This document shows, piece after piece, positions 31,612-44,776 of a DNA stretch of 64,000 nucleotides. The translations under genes and the position numbers were made by a program. Origin of the DNA: Yponomeuta sedellus (Eukaryota > Arthropoda > Insecta > Lepidoptera > Yponomeutidae). Where the stretch lies: positions 4,758,973 to 4,822,972 of the forward strand of contig OW203724.1 in the NCBI GenBank assembly GCA_934045075.1, given 5' to 3'. Every line of letters begins with the position of its first letter. The stretch's first letter is position 1. The notes below the pieces were generated by a model. That model searched no databases, had not been told where the DNA came from, and saw only the letters and a list, made by a program, of their open reading frames with translations.

Positions 31612-31830
31612 AGTTGAAAAAAAAAACTGGCCAAGCGCGTGTCGGGCCACGCGCAGTGTAGGTTTCATAGAAAAAGGGGGTTTTATCCGCTTTACAGAAG
31701 TAACGACTTCAGCAACGTAATTTTCAACGGTTTTTGTACGAAAATTTCCTTTTTTAAGTTGGACGCCTATTACTCGTTAACATGTAAAGCCTACTCAGCC
31801 GTTATTTTATGTTAAAAAACATAAACAAAA
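31612..31830 (+). repeat. Family M repeat
   Basis: ACTGGCCAAGCGCGTGTCGG, CACGCGCAGTGTAGG and CGCCTATTACTCGTTAACAT; shares the last block and TACT(C/T)AGCCGT with 49890-49945. Confidence 0.6.
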
Positions 31831-31902
31831 TATCATTTGTATGAGTAACCCTCGTAATAACACATATTTTTATATTAGAGTTTATGTTTATGTTGAGGGA
31901 GT

Positions 31903-31942
31903 GCCCCAGCAGTGGGAATATACAAAGGGTTGATATCAAACA
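31903..31942 (+). repeat. 5S-type SINE 3' terminal fragment, copy 8
   Basis: GCCCCAGCAGTGGGAATATA and AAGGGTTGATATC, 38 bp only. Confidence 0.55.
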
Positions 31943-32745
31943 CGTTCTATAACAACTTTTGTTCTATGCGTTTTTTCTCAGGCCTATATTTTGTAAAGTA
32001 TGTGGCTTTTTTAGCGCACTGCCAATGTCTTGGCTTCCGATCACACCCGTAAATAGAAGAAACTCTACTTTATTTAATACATTATCTATCAAACAGCGCC
32101 ACCTGCTTGAGTCAACGCAAATGTAAAAAGCAAGCTATTTTAGACGAGTTTCAGACAATATTGCTGAATTCTCAATACATTGTTAACAAATATTTTCTAA
32201 GTCACACCATAGTACCTAAATAACTTTTTCTGTTCATAGCACTTAAACCAAATTCAATACACCTAGTTTAGTTATGCACGTGCTAAGTCAAGTAACTAAA
32301 GAGATAAATACTTCTCCAAGGATAATAATATATGAATTAAAAGTGAATGATTAACAGACATACAATTTATCTATAGATCGCTCTACAAATGTCATGCTGC
32401 AAGAAGTTTCTATTTCCATTTACTGAACAGATTTTTCGCTTTGATAAACAGATAGATGCTACTGTCCCTGTTTCATAGAAATGCAAACTATGGTTTACTA
32501 TTACAATTCGATGTACATTGCAAAGTGGATTAACCCATAGATTAACGAGTAGGATGGCTCCGCTACGCACAGTACATCGAATCGTCGTAAAAACTATGAA
32601 TTATTATTTGATGAAACACGGACCCAGTGTTCGAGTAAGCGGGCCTTAAACAATTTGCAATCCATCGCCTTATTCATACAACTCACGACCCACGGCCGGT
32701 TGCTAGGTAGAAAAGATTTTTTTAACGTCCAGAAATGTCAATCAA
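31943..32745. other. No gene seen
   Basis: CAGCGCCACCTGC at 32094 recalls the 8.4-9.5 kb repeat word. Otherwise AT-rich. Confidence 0.4.
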
Positions 32746-33443
32746 TTGAATCCGCTACTTGACTCGTATCAAATTTGATTTGATAAATGAATATTTCCTG
32801 TACTATCTAACTTAAGAAACTGAAATATATTGAGTTTGCTAAGTAAGTATGTAGGATGGCTGCAAAATTTGCAAATAAAAAAAAAATTACCGCTTTTAAT
32901 TCGGAAAACGCTATCCGCCATGTTGAAAGCATCTTTCGTTTGTAAACAAACATCTGTCAGCCAGAACCAGTGGACATTGATTATTAGAGGACTTACATCA
33001 AAATGATCTTCACGTAAATGGACCCGAGTTTAAGTCTATAACGTATCGGGGTCTCTTTTGGCAAGTTTGAGCCAATTTCTTCGAGTGTTTATTTCACTGG
33101 GTTCACGAATCCACAACTACCTGGGGTTCTTTATGGACATGTTTTAGCATTCTCGAACAATGCAATAATGATAATTGTTATATTTTGCATGTAAACTCGA
33201 TGAAATCATGGTTTCGTCGTTGTTATTTCACTATGCTTGTCAAACTTTGTTTACAATACTTCAGGTCTTCAAACCATAGACAAAAATGGCTGACCTCGTT
33301 TTTGGCTGTTTAGCAAAGCAAAGTTTTAAAATATACTTTTTGGTTGCTTTTAGGTCCTCAAAAAATATACTAAAATATCGTTTGGTCTAATGGAAGAGAT
33401 ATTTACCATTTAAGACTTAAGAGAGTCAAATAGCAGATTGCTA
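32746..33443. mobile_element. Repeat L, copy 2
   Basis: Collinear with 14864-15575 apart from small indels, including loss of the ATGCTCAGAGATCACTTACA part near 33235. Ends ATCCGCTACTTGAC and GAGTCAAATAGCAGAT. Confidence 0.6.
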
Positions 33444-34494
33444 GGCGATTAAAAGCCAGTGATTTTTTTCCCGTAACGAGTTAGTAGGGATACGGTCTTG
33501 TTAGAATCCTCCGTTTCAAGAACCTTAAATTGCAAAAAATGTACTAAGCGCTCATTAAAAATACCGCACGGTTATGAATATCCTTCGTGGACTCGTAGGT
33601 ATAACACCTACTTTAGGCAGGCTCTGTTTTAATTCACGTCGAAAGAGAGTCCGACACTAATTGAAAAAGTCGTGGAAAATACGGCGCAGACACCGAGGGC
33701 GACATCTTAATAGTTAGTTGGCAAGCTGTGTTATTCGCAACAGAATGCGAATCTCAGGCAACCGTAATCTCCAACACACTGTCCTCTAATTGCGGCCCTA
33801 ATTGCCCCCCTTTCCACCCCTTCTTTATTCTCGCCTTAGAGGCCGAGCGCCGGCCAACGTATGGATATCCGTCTTGGCAGACTGTAGGCCGGCCGGCCCG
33901 CGGAGGCCCGCCACTGCCACGATACATTCCCATAATGGCTCGATTTACAAATCGTCTCGTTTATTCGAGCAGTTGCCGCTGGCACCAAGCTCGTGTTCAA
34001 CTTAGTCCGCTTTAAAGACGCTTTATCGGCGCTTTGCATGTTAACAAAATGAATTCGGTGTGAATTGTTTTATTAATATGTTGTGTTGTGTTAGTCTGGA
34101 GTGTTTCGTCGGTGTTCGTGCGATATTTGTTTTGATTGGGCGTGTAGTTTTATGCCCGAGCGCGTGTTTAGTGTGAGTTGTAATTGTGACTCACGCTTTG
34201 TGACTAATGTAATGTTCAAATGTGTTTTGGCAAGCCATAAAATATATTCTTTTAAAAAAAATACGCACTGTTTCTGCAAATATCATGGCTTTCATCATCA
34301 TCAACCCACTATTTTATTAATGCAACGCCAACATATCGCCAAAACCTGATTTGCAGTAAAATTGTTTTTCTGTCGCTTGTCATAATATATTTTTATGGCA
34401 CTGTATTCTGCACACTTATGACCTCCGAATTTTTACCTCTTTTTATTTGCTAACCCACTAGAAACGATACCAAAAAAAAAACAGAGGCCCCATC
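33444..34494. other. No gene; CpG-rich patch
   Basis: 33795-33960 is C-rich with overlapping frames on both strands but no domain. 34500-34540 has a short ATG repeat run next to the LINE fragment. Confidence 0.4.
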
Positions 34495-34905
34495 TTAAGT
34501 TGTATGGGAAAAGGGTGTCGTTGAATGGGAAATGATGATGATGTCCTCCTCATCGAGTCCGATGACGGCGACCTCAAGGATTGGTAGGACTTCTGCGGCG
34601 GTGTGCTCGGATGTGACTCGCGAAGCCCAGTTTGTTTTTAAAAGTCCGGTTACATTGGCCGCAGTGAAGCTCACCACTGTCATTGTACGTGTAAGAGTAT
34701 GTGGGCTTTGGACGGGTTTTTTGCTGCTGTCTGTTGGAGTCGAGAGTCTCGAGCCGAGTATCCTCAAAAACTCCCACCCTGTTGAGAATGGTGGAGCGCC
34801 CTTCGCTGCGTCTGCGTCTAGTCGTCTAGGGTGTCGTGTCGTTGCCATCGTCGTCTGATGATCGGCCGTCCACCGGCTGACCCCAGGACTCAGGTCATGG
34901 GGCTG
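34495..34905 (-). pseudogene. LINE C-terminal zinc-finger fragment
   Basis: The minus-strand frame at 34777-34574 contains ELHCGQCNRTFKNKLGFAS then HIRAH: a C2H2 finger (Cys-x2-Cys...His-x3-His) preceded by the FEDTRLETLD helix and basic residues. This arrangement is the usual C-terminal end of several insect LINE polymerases (family knowledge). Upstream text (PHDLSPGVSRWTADHQTT) is in a second frame, so at least one frameshift is present. No RT motif is left. Confidence 0.5.
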
Positions 34906-34920
34906 CACAATACACAGTAA

Positions 34921-34995
34921 ACATACATACACCCACACACACCACACGCATTCACACACCACACACACGCCACACACCACACACACGCCACACAA
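34921..34995. repeat. (CACACC)-type low-complexity stretch
   Basis: Irregular runs of CACACACGCCACACACCAC. It explains the Cys/Val-rich start of the overlapping minus-strand open frame. Confidence 0.75.
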
Positions 34996-35340
34996 TGTGA
35001 CTATCTTCTTTTTTATCGTTATTTTTGGTCACTTCTGGTCGATAATTTAAACACATTGATAAGTTAAAGTAATTTATTTGTAACGTTCCTTTGTTTGTGG
35101 TAATTATGTAAAAAACTTTAAAACTAACAATACTCGAATCTCTGCCCCAAGATAAGAAAAAAATATAAGTGATTCCGTGGAAATCTGTAAGTGTTACTGA
35201 TTTCGCTGTAGATTTCCCTGTCATTAAATAAATTAAAATTAAATTATATTAACACTGTAACGTGCGTACATACATACATACATACAGTGCTAAAACCATG
35301 ACCTACTGTTTGGCCACCGTAGTCAGGTAAAAAGTCCTTT
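34996..35340. other. No gene; repeat tail at the right end
   Basis: 35257-35335 is another copy of the (TATG)n-tail repeat (ACATACATACATACAGTGCT, GTAGTCAGGTAAAA). Confidence 0.45.
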
Positions 35341-35604
35341 TTATGCCAATCGTTTAAGTAACAATGTACAGCAAATAAAAGCCATGTGTAATTATGGCAG
35401 GTACCTACTCGAGTAACGATGACGTCACGAGGTAAAATATGGATGGCGATGATTAGGGCGCAGCCCCACCGGCAGTTGGTGTAATTGTTTGTGTAATTAC
35501 CGGCCGCTCGTTTGTGTCCCTGTGCTTATCTAGCTGTACCTTTGTGTAACGATAATATTTGCGGAGCGCCACGGTTTCACTGCGGTTACAAAAATATTTG
35601 ACGT
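35341..35604. other. No gene seen
   Basis: 35450-35590 is GC-richer; no motif recognised. Confidence 0.4.
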
Positions 35605-35745
35605 TATACATACATACATAACCTCACGCCTGTATCCCAGAGAGGCAGGCAGAGACCAGGTATTGCCACTTGCCACGATCCTGAAAAATCACCTTCGCTT
35701 TAAAAACGTTCATAAGTCGTTGCATGCATGCACGCCGGGTAAGGT
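35605..35745 (-). repeat. LINE C-terminus/tail fragment
   Basis: ATACATAACCTCACGCCTGT, CAGAGACCAGGTATTGCCAC and GTTGCATGCATGCACGCCGG: the reverse of 4305-4445. Codes the last ~40 residues of that LINE family on the minus strand, ending in (TATG)n. Confidence 0.65.
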
Positions 35746-36404
35746 AAGACTTTCTACTAAATTCACTTCACAAATTTTAATTTAAAAGGCAAAAGTCTCA
35801 ACTTTGGATATCAATACACTTCTTCTTCTGTACTTCTAACTATACATTCATAGTGGCCATGTGCCTACGCTGTCTTGGAAAAAAAACATGTAGTTTATGA
35901 TTAAACGATCTTACCAAGTGAAGTTGGATCATAATGATATGAGCCGCTTCATTCGTAAATATAAAAACATTAACGACGTAGTTTTCTTAAACTACAAGGC
36001 ATTGTACTCCATCCTAAGGTGCCCTACCCATGGGTTAGTTATTTAGATTCAAGATTTCCTCAGTCAGCCTCATGGTCGGGGCATTATTGTAGCGCTGAGT
36101 TAAGTAAATACCTCAGACGCTACTGTCTCCTCATGATGTTTTCTTTCACAGTTAATATTACTAATAACTTCACAAATTTACGTAACTTAATAAACGTAGA
36201 AAATAATGTTTAATAAACATGAAGGATTTATGTTGTACTTATAGCTGGTAACATTTTAATGTTTTTTTAGTTATGGCAAGAATTGTCTTCACTTCTGTTT
36301 TATACCCCGCTACATACAAATTAGTCTCTGTTTTATTTTATTTATATTAAAGTTTTCCTTTATTTTACACTTGCATTTAATTTACTTAAACAATAATGTC
36401 TTTG
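35746..36404. other. No gene seen
   Basis: AT-rich; 36018-36075 (GCCCTACCCATGGGTT...GATTCAAGATTTCCTCAG) may be a diverged MITE H end. Confidence 0.35.
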
Positions 36405-36490
36405 TTACATGTCAGGATTTGAACCCTCGACCTCCCTAATGTGAGACCAGCGAATAACGCCGCTGCGTTACCAGCGCTCAAGTCCAGGTC
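36405..36490 (-). repeat. tRNA-like SINE head
   Basis: On the minus strand: AGCGCTGGTAACGCAGCGGC (A-box-like) and GGTCGAGGGTTCAAATCCTG (B-box). There is no cloverleaf of full quality and no other copy in the window. Confidence 0.45.
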
Positions 36491-36631
36491 CTATTAGGGT
36501 TCCACAATTATTATGCAAAAATTCCGCGAAAAACTATTTTCACAGGATTTACTGTAAATTTTTCAATTTTTTTTAGATAGATTCCAAATCAAATTTCAAA
36601 ACATACAATCGACAATGTTAGGATGTCTTAC

Positions 36632-36745
36632 AATCCTCCACCAACCCGGACTTGGCCCGTGGTGGAGTATGGCCTAACCTTCCTGCGATGCAGGAAGAGA
36701 CCCGTGCCCCAGCAGTGGGGACATACAAGGGTTGATAACCATACA
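36632..36745 (+). repeat. 5S-type SINE 3' fragment, copy 9
   Basis: TCCACCAACCCGGACTTGGC, AGGAAGAGACCCGTGCCCCA, GGGACATACAAGGGTTGATA. Confidence 0.7.
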
Positions 36746-37204
36746 ATAGACTAGATAAAAAAATATATATCTATATCGGTAAAAAGTATTAAAAAAGGCT
36801 TCCATGACTCGATAACGGTATGGTGCGCCTCGGAAGAGTTCTATTCTCTTCTTTTTATTTCACCGAAAACTAGAAAAAGTGTTAGTAACGCGATCCCTAT
36901 TACCTTCAAAGTTTATCTAAACTATCTGACCACACGTTGGATGTAACAAGTGCTTTTGAATTCCTAAAACAGCTGTTGCCAATAACATGCAAGCAAGACA
37001 AGACGTGCCAAATACAATTCCTGAAAAAGAAAACCACCCCATCGCGCCCAAGCAGGTGCAAATTGTAAAATAAATAAGCAACAGCAATCGCAATTTGCGG
37101 GCCACCTCCGAAAGCAAACACCGCCGGTTAGTGCGCGCGGGCCGGACAGGGGCGCTCAACTTATGCCCCGCGTGCTTAAGCATCTGAAATCTCTAATGAA
37201 AAGC
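36746..37204. other. No gene seen
   Basis: 37080-37180 is CpG-rich. Two overlapping minus-strand frames lack motifs. Confidence 0.4.
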
Positions 37205-37767
37205 GCATTATAAAAATAAAATAAAATAGCCTTTATTTAAGAAAGAAAAACACATTTATTACAGCAACAGTTATGAGACACCACAAAACAAAGTAATTAA
37301 CAAAACATTTACGAAACAATGGTCACGGTGTGTCTCTGCTGCTGCAATAGGCAGCTGACTCAGCATACTGCCGAGGGTATTTACACTCTCTTAGATAACA
37401 CAATAGCAGGATCTTAATTTTAAGTAGGCATGTTAATCTCTTAGAGCTACAATATTAGTTAATATTAGTTATCAACTTGAGAGTGCCCATAAACGGGTGT
37501 AGGCCTCCTCCATCTGAGTCCAGGTGACTCCATCTCGGGCAGTACGGGTCCAGCATCTACCTGCTATCCTAACAATGTCGTCACTCCAGCGTAGTCGCGG
37601 TCGTCCTCGACCTCTGTCGCCGTTTCTAGGGTACCATTTCGTGACTCTTTCGCGCATTATAGTTATCGTAATATATACCATGCAGGCAGGTACTGGATGC
37701 AGCAAGCTGAAGACAGGACGCTATGGCGCTCATTATGTGAGGGCTATGTCCAGCAGTGGACATAGCC
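37205..37767 (-). pseudogene. RTE-like LINE C-terminus with 3' UTR and (TTTTA)n tail
   Basis: Minus-strand frame 37705-37472: RERVTKWYPR, GRGRPRLRWSDDIVRIAG, RCWTRTARDGVTWTQMEEAY. This is the standard C-terminus of lepidopteran RTE-type LINEs (GRPRxRWxDDI...W...EEAY). A 3' UTR follows down to GTAATAAATGTG and AAATAAAGGC, ending in (TTTTA)n at about 37210. The 5' side is cut at a TGTCCAGCAGTGGACA hairpin (37742-37767). No catalytic domain remains. Confidence 0.7.
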
Positions 37768-37974
37768 GTCCAGCATGACGATGACGACGACGACGATACC
37801 ATAAATTTTGGATGGTTTAAAAGCCATAGCACAATTAAAAAGTGAAAAGTAAAAACTAAGTAAATGAGATTTTATTGCCACCAATAATAATACACGGGTT
37901 GAAAGAATGAGGGTTAACATACACATTTTTTACAAACTAATCTCAGCCAAATTTCACTGATGCCGGTGAGCGGC

Positions 37975-38075
37975 CCATTAGCTCAGTTGGATAGAGCGCT
38001 GGCACGGATAGCCAGAGGTGGCGGGTTCGAATCCCGGCATGGGTGGAATTTTTAGCCTCTAAATAGGTTTTTATA
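37975..38075 (+). repeat. SINE-A, tRNA-like part plus short tail
   Basis: GCCCATTAGCTCAGTTGGAT, CTGGCACGGATAGCCAG (anticodon-arm-like 5-bp stem), GGCGGGTTCGAATCCCGGCA, then TTTAGCCTCTAAATAGG. The acceptor-like ends pair CCCAT/ATGGG. The loop has C where tRNAs have U33, and other copies share that, so it is a SINE. Confidence 0.7.
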
Positions 38076-38224
38076 ATCTCAGCCAGTCAACAATAATTTA
38101 TAGTGTCATTGGCACTTTCTATCAATATAAAAACAGTAAAAACAGTGGGTTTTACGCCCTCTGACTGCTGATTGTCAGCACTTACCTAAATTGCAGCTAA
38201 ATTACTGACTGACTCGCTGAATTT

Positions 38225-38437
38225 ACTGAATTTTGCTGACTGTAAAACTGAAGGTATCGGGTTTGATTCCCGGCCGGGTCAAACTAGAAAACGAACTTTT
38301 CTAGTTTGTCTCGGGTCTTGGATGTTATCTACGTATTTATTGTATTAAATCTATCGTCGAGATAGCACCTATAACACAAGTCATTTAGTTGTACTTAGTA
38401 TAGGGCTAACGAGATCTGTGTAATATGTAATATGAAT
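38225..38437 (+). repeat. tRNA-like SINE family C, 5'-truncated
   Basis: Begins near the B-box (GGTATCGGGTTTGATTCCCG), followed by ACGAACTTTTCTAGTTTGTC, GGGTCTTGGATGTTATCTAC and TAGTATAGGGCTAACGAGAT. Its (TTTA)n tail continues into the large array that follows. Other copies: 60839-61075 (minus) and 63590-63824. Confidence 0.75.
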
Positions 38438-40580
<2,143 letters not shown>

Positions 40581-41175
40581 GAAACTTAACCTAAACAAGG
40601 GTAGATAAAACATCATCCATGCCCATGCGCGGGTTGATAGAAAATTATTATAATACAAACCAAGACAAATCAGCACGGAAGGATCACTGATGTTTTATAT
40701 AATAAAATAAAATAATAAATTTAATATAATAACCCCAATGCACAGTTTGGTGCTTAGTGTGTATGTGTATTCAATATGCACGCACAATAAACGTGCATTA
40801 ACAAATAGCTGTCGAATACGGTAGTCTGTGTTTTAAAAAAAGGCACATTAAAAAAATATCCCGACACTAGATCGAATCTATGACAACTATTGGTAGCCTG
40901 CCAGAGCGTGCGTGCCACGTGTCCACGGCTCTATGTTATTTTAGACTGAGAGGCGGTAATAAATATTTTTTAATTTTTTTGAACAATCATATTCCTCAAC
41001 TCTCAATTGTTTAAATAGCTGGCATTTTTAGCTACTACTTACATAGATGCGGCTTTGAAACCATTTATTTTTAATCGTGGCCATTTCTAGATGTTCTTTG
41101 CAACAAAACAGCAACTTTACGCTGCAACAAAATGCTATAGAATGCCAACAAAGTAACTTAATTTCTTAATTTAAT
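40581..41175. other. No gene seen
   Basis: AT-rich. 40885-40960 is GC-richer, without motif. Confidence 0.4.
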
Positions 41176-41294
41176 TAGTTGTCTGGAAGAGATCATTTTT
41201 AGTGATAAGGCCGCCGTTTGTACTCTTAGGCTAAGAAATATCTGTGTAATTTCCATTTTTATGTACAAATAAATGTTCTCTATCTATCTATCTT
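41176..41294 (+). repeat. RTE-type LINE 3' tail with (TATC)n
   Basis: GTTGTCTGGAAGAGATCATT, AGTGATAAGGCCGCCGTTTG, AAGAAATATCTGTGTAATTT and AATAAATGTTCTCTATC. Confidence 0.7.
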
Positions 41295-42424
41295 AATTAT
41301 CGGATTGTTGAAGGTCTCTTTTGCGTAGGGATAAGTATAGACTTTTTTTGGATAAATGCAGAGAAAAGTTGGCCTCCCCAGGACTAGGATCAATTTCAGG
41401 CCGGCAGCAACGCTCGTTCGGCGATTCTTCGTCCACGCCGGGCGGAGTAATCGCGTTTTCGTGCGAAATTGAGTCTGCAAGTTGCAGAATGACGCGTTAT
41501 CCGATTTGTTCCGCGACGCGCGTTGCATTCGGCCGACGGCTGGAAAACGGAGCTCCAGGGAATATTTACAACAGAAGCGAAGCTAGTTCACAAAAGCGAC
41601 TCGACATATTGTTTCTCATGTCATCCTTTTTATGATTGAATATGGTAAGTATCGTTTAGCCAATGTCATATTTTAAGACATTGAAAAAATCCTATTTCTG
41701 TCAAAGGAAGAAAACCAACGGATGACCTAATCAAAAATTTTTTACTATTTCTCGGAATATTAAAATTGAAGTGTGAATTAAATGGTGGTTTTTTATTAGG
41801 TGGGCTTAACTTTACTTTTTGAAAAAGACGTTTTATAAAACAAGTAATGATTTTTATTTCATTGGGGGCGCAGTTAGCAACCCAGAGCACCTTAAAAGAA
41901 TCCAGGCTACTTTTTGGGTATGTTTCGGTTCAGTGATGAATTGCACTTCTGTAGTGCTTCGCCGAAAGGCAACACCTTGCATGTGTGCCTGCACGTGTCC
42001 GGCCTTGTTTGTAAGATTGTTTCGGTGTGTGTGCTCACTGCACAGCTTCATGTTGTTTTGGTGTGAATTTCCTTTGTCTTGAGAGGGAAGGTTTTAAAAA
42101 CGAAGTTTGACATTTTGTGGCACGAAATGTAGGGATATTCCTAGCGCAGAGTCAGTTTATTTACCGTGGATCGAACTACAGGTTACATTACAGGCTTTCA
42201 CGTTCGAATCCTGGCATGTACTCATGACTTTGTTTTCTAATTTGCATTTACTCATGACTTTGTTTTCTAATTTGTGTTCATTTGTGAGGTTATAATGACA
42301 CTGGGTAGTGTCACTCTCAAGGTTAAGACGAGTCAAACGATACTTCTCAAGTTAAAATCTATCAACCCGTTTATGCTGCAGAGCCTTACAATAATATACA
42401 CATTTACATACATACTTATTAAAT
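41295..42424. other. No gene; GC-rich patch and a small tandem duplication
   Basis: 41380-41580 is CpG-rich with opposed frames lacking motifs. At 42218-42275 the unit TTACTCATGACTTTGTTTTC is repeated twice in tandem. Confidence 0.45.
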
Positions 42425-42510
42425 TAGTGGAATGTTTAGCCTCTAAATAGGTTTTTAAAGAATTGTCCTTAGCACGGGTTAGTGCATTAAAATTAAAAAT
42501 AGTATATAAT
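42425..42510 (+). repeat. SINE-A 3' fragment
   Basis: TTTAGCCTCTAAATAGG, TTGTCCTTAGCACGGGTTAG, ending AAATAGTATATA. Confidence 0.65.
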
Positions 42511-42559
42511 CATGTGGGTACAGCGATATCATTCCGATGTAAAGGCCTAACTGCAAAGT

Positions 42560-42795
42560 AGGTAGTCGGGGCTGTAAGTGATGCAATCTACTTCGGCCAG
42601 ATGTAGCTGCCTGTACGTAATACAGTGAATAGTGTCACCCATTAGCTCAGTTGGAAAGAGCGCTGGCATGGATAGCCAGAGGTCGCGGGCTCGATTCCCG
42701 GCATGGGTGGAATTTTTAGCCTCTAAATAGGTTTTTAAAAAATAGTCCTTAGCACGGGTTAGTGCATTAAAAATAAAAATAGTATATACTTATAA
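42560..42795 (+). repeat. SINE-A, near-complete copy
   Basis: GTCGGGGCTGTAAGTGATGC, TGCCTGTACGTAATACAGTG, CCCATTAGCTCAGTTGGAAA, CGCGGGCTCGATTCCCGGCA, CCTCTAAATAGGTTTTTAAA, AGCACGGGTTAGTGCATTAA. Confidence 0.75.
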
Positions 42796-42886
42796 AGGTA
42801 AACTCGAAAAACATAATCCTCCTTCTGGCGCAGTCGGGTAAAATAAGAACCTCAGACTTTGTTTTTTTATGAGGCATCGCCCATGA

Positions 42887-43008
42887 CGATTTCGTGCAGA
42901 GCAGTGGACGTGCGTTTTGTGACATTTTTGAGACTCGATGCAAACGACGATTTTGTGCAGAGCAGTGGACGTGCGTTTTCTGACATTTTTGAGAATCGAT
43001 GCAAACGC
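42887..43008 (+). repeat. Tandem duplication, two 61-bp units
   Basis: CGATTT(C/T)GTGCAGAGCAGTG starts at 42887 and 42948; the two units differ at only a few positions. Open frames across it are not recognisable proteins. Confidence 0.8.
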
Positions 43009-43419
43009 GCAGCATTTTTGCGAAAGCTCCCGCGCCCGCGCGCGTACATTGCGTTTTCACATTGGAAATTTCTTTTCCTCCAGTGTAGGCCCCAAATTGA
43101 AGATATGATATTCAAAAAGACTCAAAAGACGCGAATTCACGAGAGCTGTAATGGGTAAAAAAATATAATTCGAGAGAAACAAAAACGAAAAAAAATCTAG
43201 TTGAATCTAGCGGCTGAAATAGTGAAAAACGAGTCTGCTTTTAAAGTTTTGGCGCACCATATTTTAGAAACAAAGAACCGTGTCAAAATTTGACCAAAAC
43301 ACATTTCACTCGTACAATTTAGTGAGCTATAATTTGAACCTAAAACAGAGAGGATCGGGTTAAGGATTTACCCTGTAGCTTAACCTTTTTGAAAAACGTC
43401 AGAAAGTCAGAACGACATT
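43009..43419. other. No gene seen
   Basis: AT-rich with short CGCGCCCGCGCGCG at 43029-43043. Confidence 0.4.
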
Positions 43420-43665
43420 TCTCACAACATCTGGCTGAAGTAATTTGCATCACTTGCAGCCCCGAGTACCTTACTTTGCAGTTACTTTGCTGCCTGTACG
43501 TAATACAGAGAGTATTGTAAAGAGGTTCGAAATTTCGCTGATGCCGGTAAGTCGCCCATTAGCTTAGCTCAGTTGGGACAGCGCTAACACGGTTAGCCAG
43601 AGGTCGTGGGTTCGAGTCCCGGCATGGGTAGAATTTTTTGCCTCTAATAGGTTTTTTAAAATAAA
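43420..43665 (+). repeat. SINE-A, near-complete but diverged
   Basis: CTGGCTGAAGTAATTTGCAT, TGCCTGTACGTAATACAGAG, AGAGGTTCGAAATTTCGCTG, then the tRNA-like region with a duplicated TTAGC(TTAGC)TCAGTTGG. A further 35-bp tail fragment is at 43866-43900. Confidence 0.7.
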
Positions 43666-43900
43666 ATTATCGTTAAACGTTGTAGTTTTATTTTGTAACC
43701 TTTTCTTTATCCCATCTTTCTCCTCCCCCAGGGAAAATATTTTTTCAAATTCCGTAGATTCATTTCCAATGTGTTCGATGGTTGTGTGAGGCACGAAATT
43801 TGTGGATGTTTAAGTAAATCTGCCGCAGGATTTAGAAAGAGTCGTATTTCGTTGGTGGACTAGAATTTTAAGCCTCTAAATAGGTTTTGAAAATTGTAAA

Positions 43901-44380
43901 AACTAGCCATCGCAAGTAAGATGAGCATGCACTGCTCAGGATTAGATTTGCATTTTAATTGAATTCTTTGAGGCTTTCTACGGACGCGCGGTCGCCATTA
44001 AAACACTTTTAATTATCGCCCTCCTTTCGAACGATGAACTGAGGTGAACTCTGGTTTTTATACATCCTTGTGTAGTACAAGCTTCATGCGTTATATTTTT
44101 AACGGGCGACGCGTTTCTGAAAGAGAAACTGACTGATCACTTACATACAATAGGCATGACGAAAGATTTTTAAATACTCTTCCATACTGTGGGGATACAT
44201 TTATTATTTTAACTATATTTCAGTAATAAACTGAAGTTTAACGAAGGTTAAAGCCATTTTTTTTAATTATTTTAAATCTGTGTGAAAATACGGATTGATG
44301 GCGGCTTACAAAACTATTGGCTGGTCTCACTGTCAGAAGTTTTCCAGCCGATCTAAGCCTGAAACGCGGTTCTTAATAGT
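43901..44380. other. No gene seen
   Basis: No recognised repeat. Confidence 0.35.
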
Positions 44381-44385
44381 ACATT

Positions 44386-44499
44386 ATGACACTAGTGAGC
44401 TAAGTTGGTCATTACAGACGAGGTGGGTTTACTGCTCGAGCCGAAGGCGAGAGCAGTTATGGAACCGAGTCTGTAATGACCAATGCTCACGAGTGTCAT
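44386..44499. repeat. 114-bp imperfect palindrome
   Basis: Three nested arm pairs: ATGACACTAGTGAGC/GCTCACGAGTGTCAT, TGGTCATTACAGAC/GTCTGTAATGACCA, and ACTGCTC/GAGCAGT around a GAGCCGAAGGC centre. Lies immediately outside the tyrosine-recombinase-like remnant. Confidence 0.75.
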
Positions 44500-44509
44500 A
44501 CGACGTTTT

Positions 44510-44776
44510 TCAACACACTTGTGAGGAAAATAAAAAACAAGCACAGGTAAATAAAAATAAAAAGTACGCTAAAAATACTGACTCAGAAAAAGAGTTCGCG
44601 TTCTTTTCCGTTTTCCATGTTAGGAAATTTTCATACGCTGCGACATATTTTTCCCTAGATTTCTCGGGTATCAAACTTTCATTGGCATTTTGCGCCTCAT
44701 TAAGTATGTCTTGCGGAGTTAAAACCATATCCTCATCAGTATCAGTACTCGAACTCGACATTTTCACAATAAACAA
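44510..44776 (-). pseudogene. N-terminal remnant of a tyrosine-recombinase-like (Crypton-type) protein
   Basis: Frame starting at 44776 (or the Met at 44761 region, MSSSSTDTDEDM). It reads an acidic Ser/Asp N-terminus, then SLIPEKSREKYVAAYENFLTW and SFSESVFLAYF. This is the pattern of the N-terminal core-binding, SAM-like helices of a widespread insect family of tyrosine recombinases (Crypton-like; family knowledge). After VFLAYF the frame turns hydrophobic and low-complexity and stops, so the catalytic Arg/His/Arg/Tyr domain is missing. 16-bp inverted repeats (44506-44521 and 45182-45197) and palindromes flank it. A weak match, so function is inferred. Confidence 0.5.

Noticed and set aside
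33795..34010. Host promoter or first exon in the CpG-rich patch
   Set aside because: No open frame with a domain, no convincing splice or core-promoter context.
34495..34995. 166-codon minus-strand protein beginning MCGVCVVCGVC
   Set aside because: Its start is low-complexity (CACACC)n; the recognisable zinc finger is in another frame and belongs to a LINE.
37975..38050. tRNA gene (cloverleaf-like)
   Set aside because: Same sequence in eight dispersed copies with SINE flanks; non-U33 anticodon loop and imperfect T stem.
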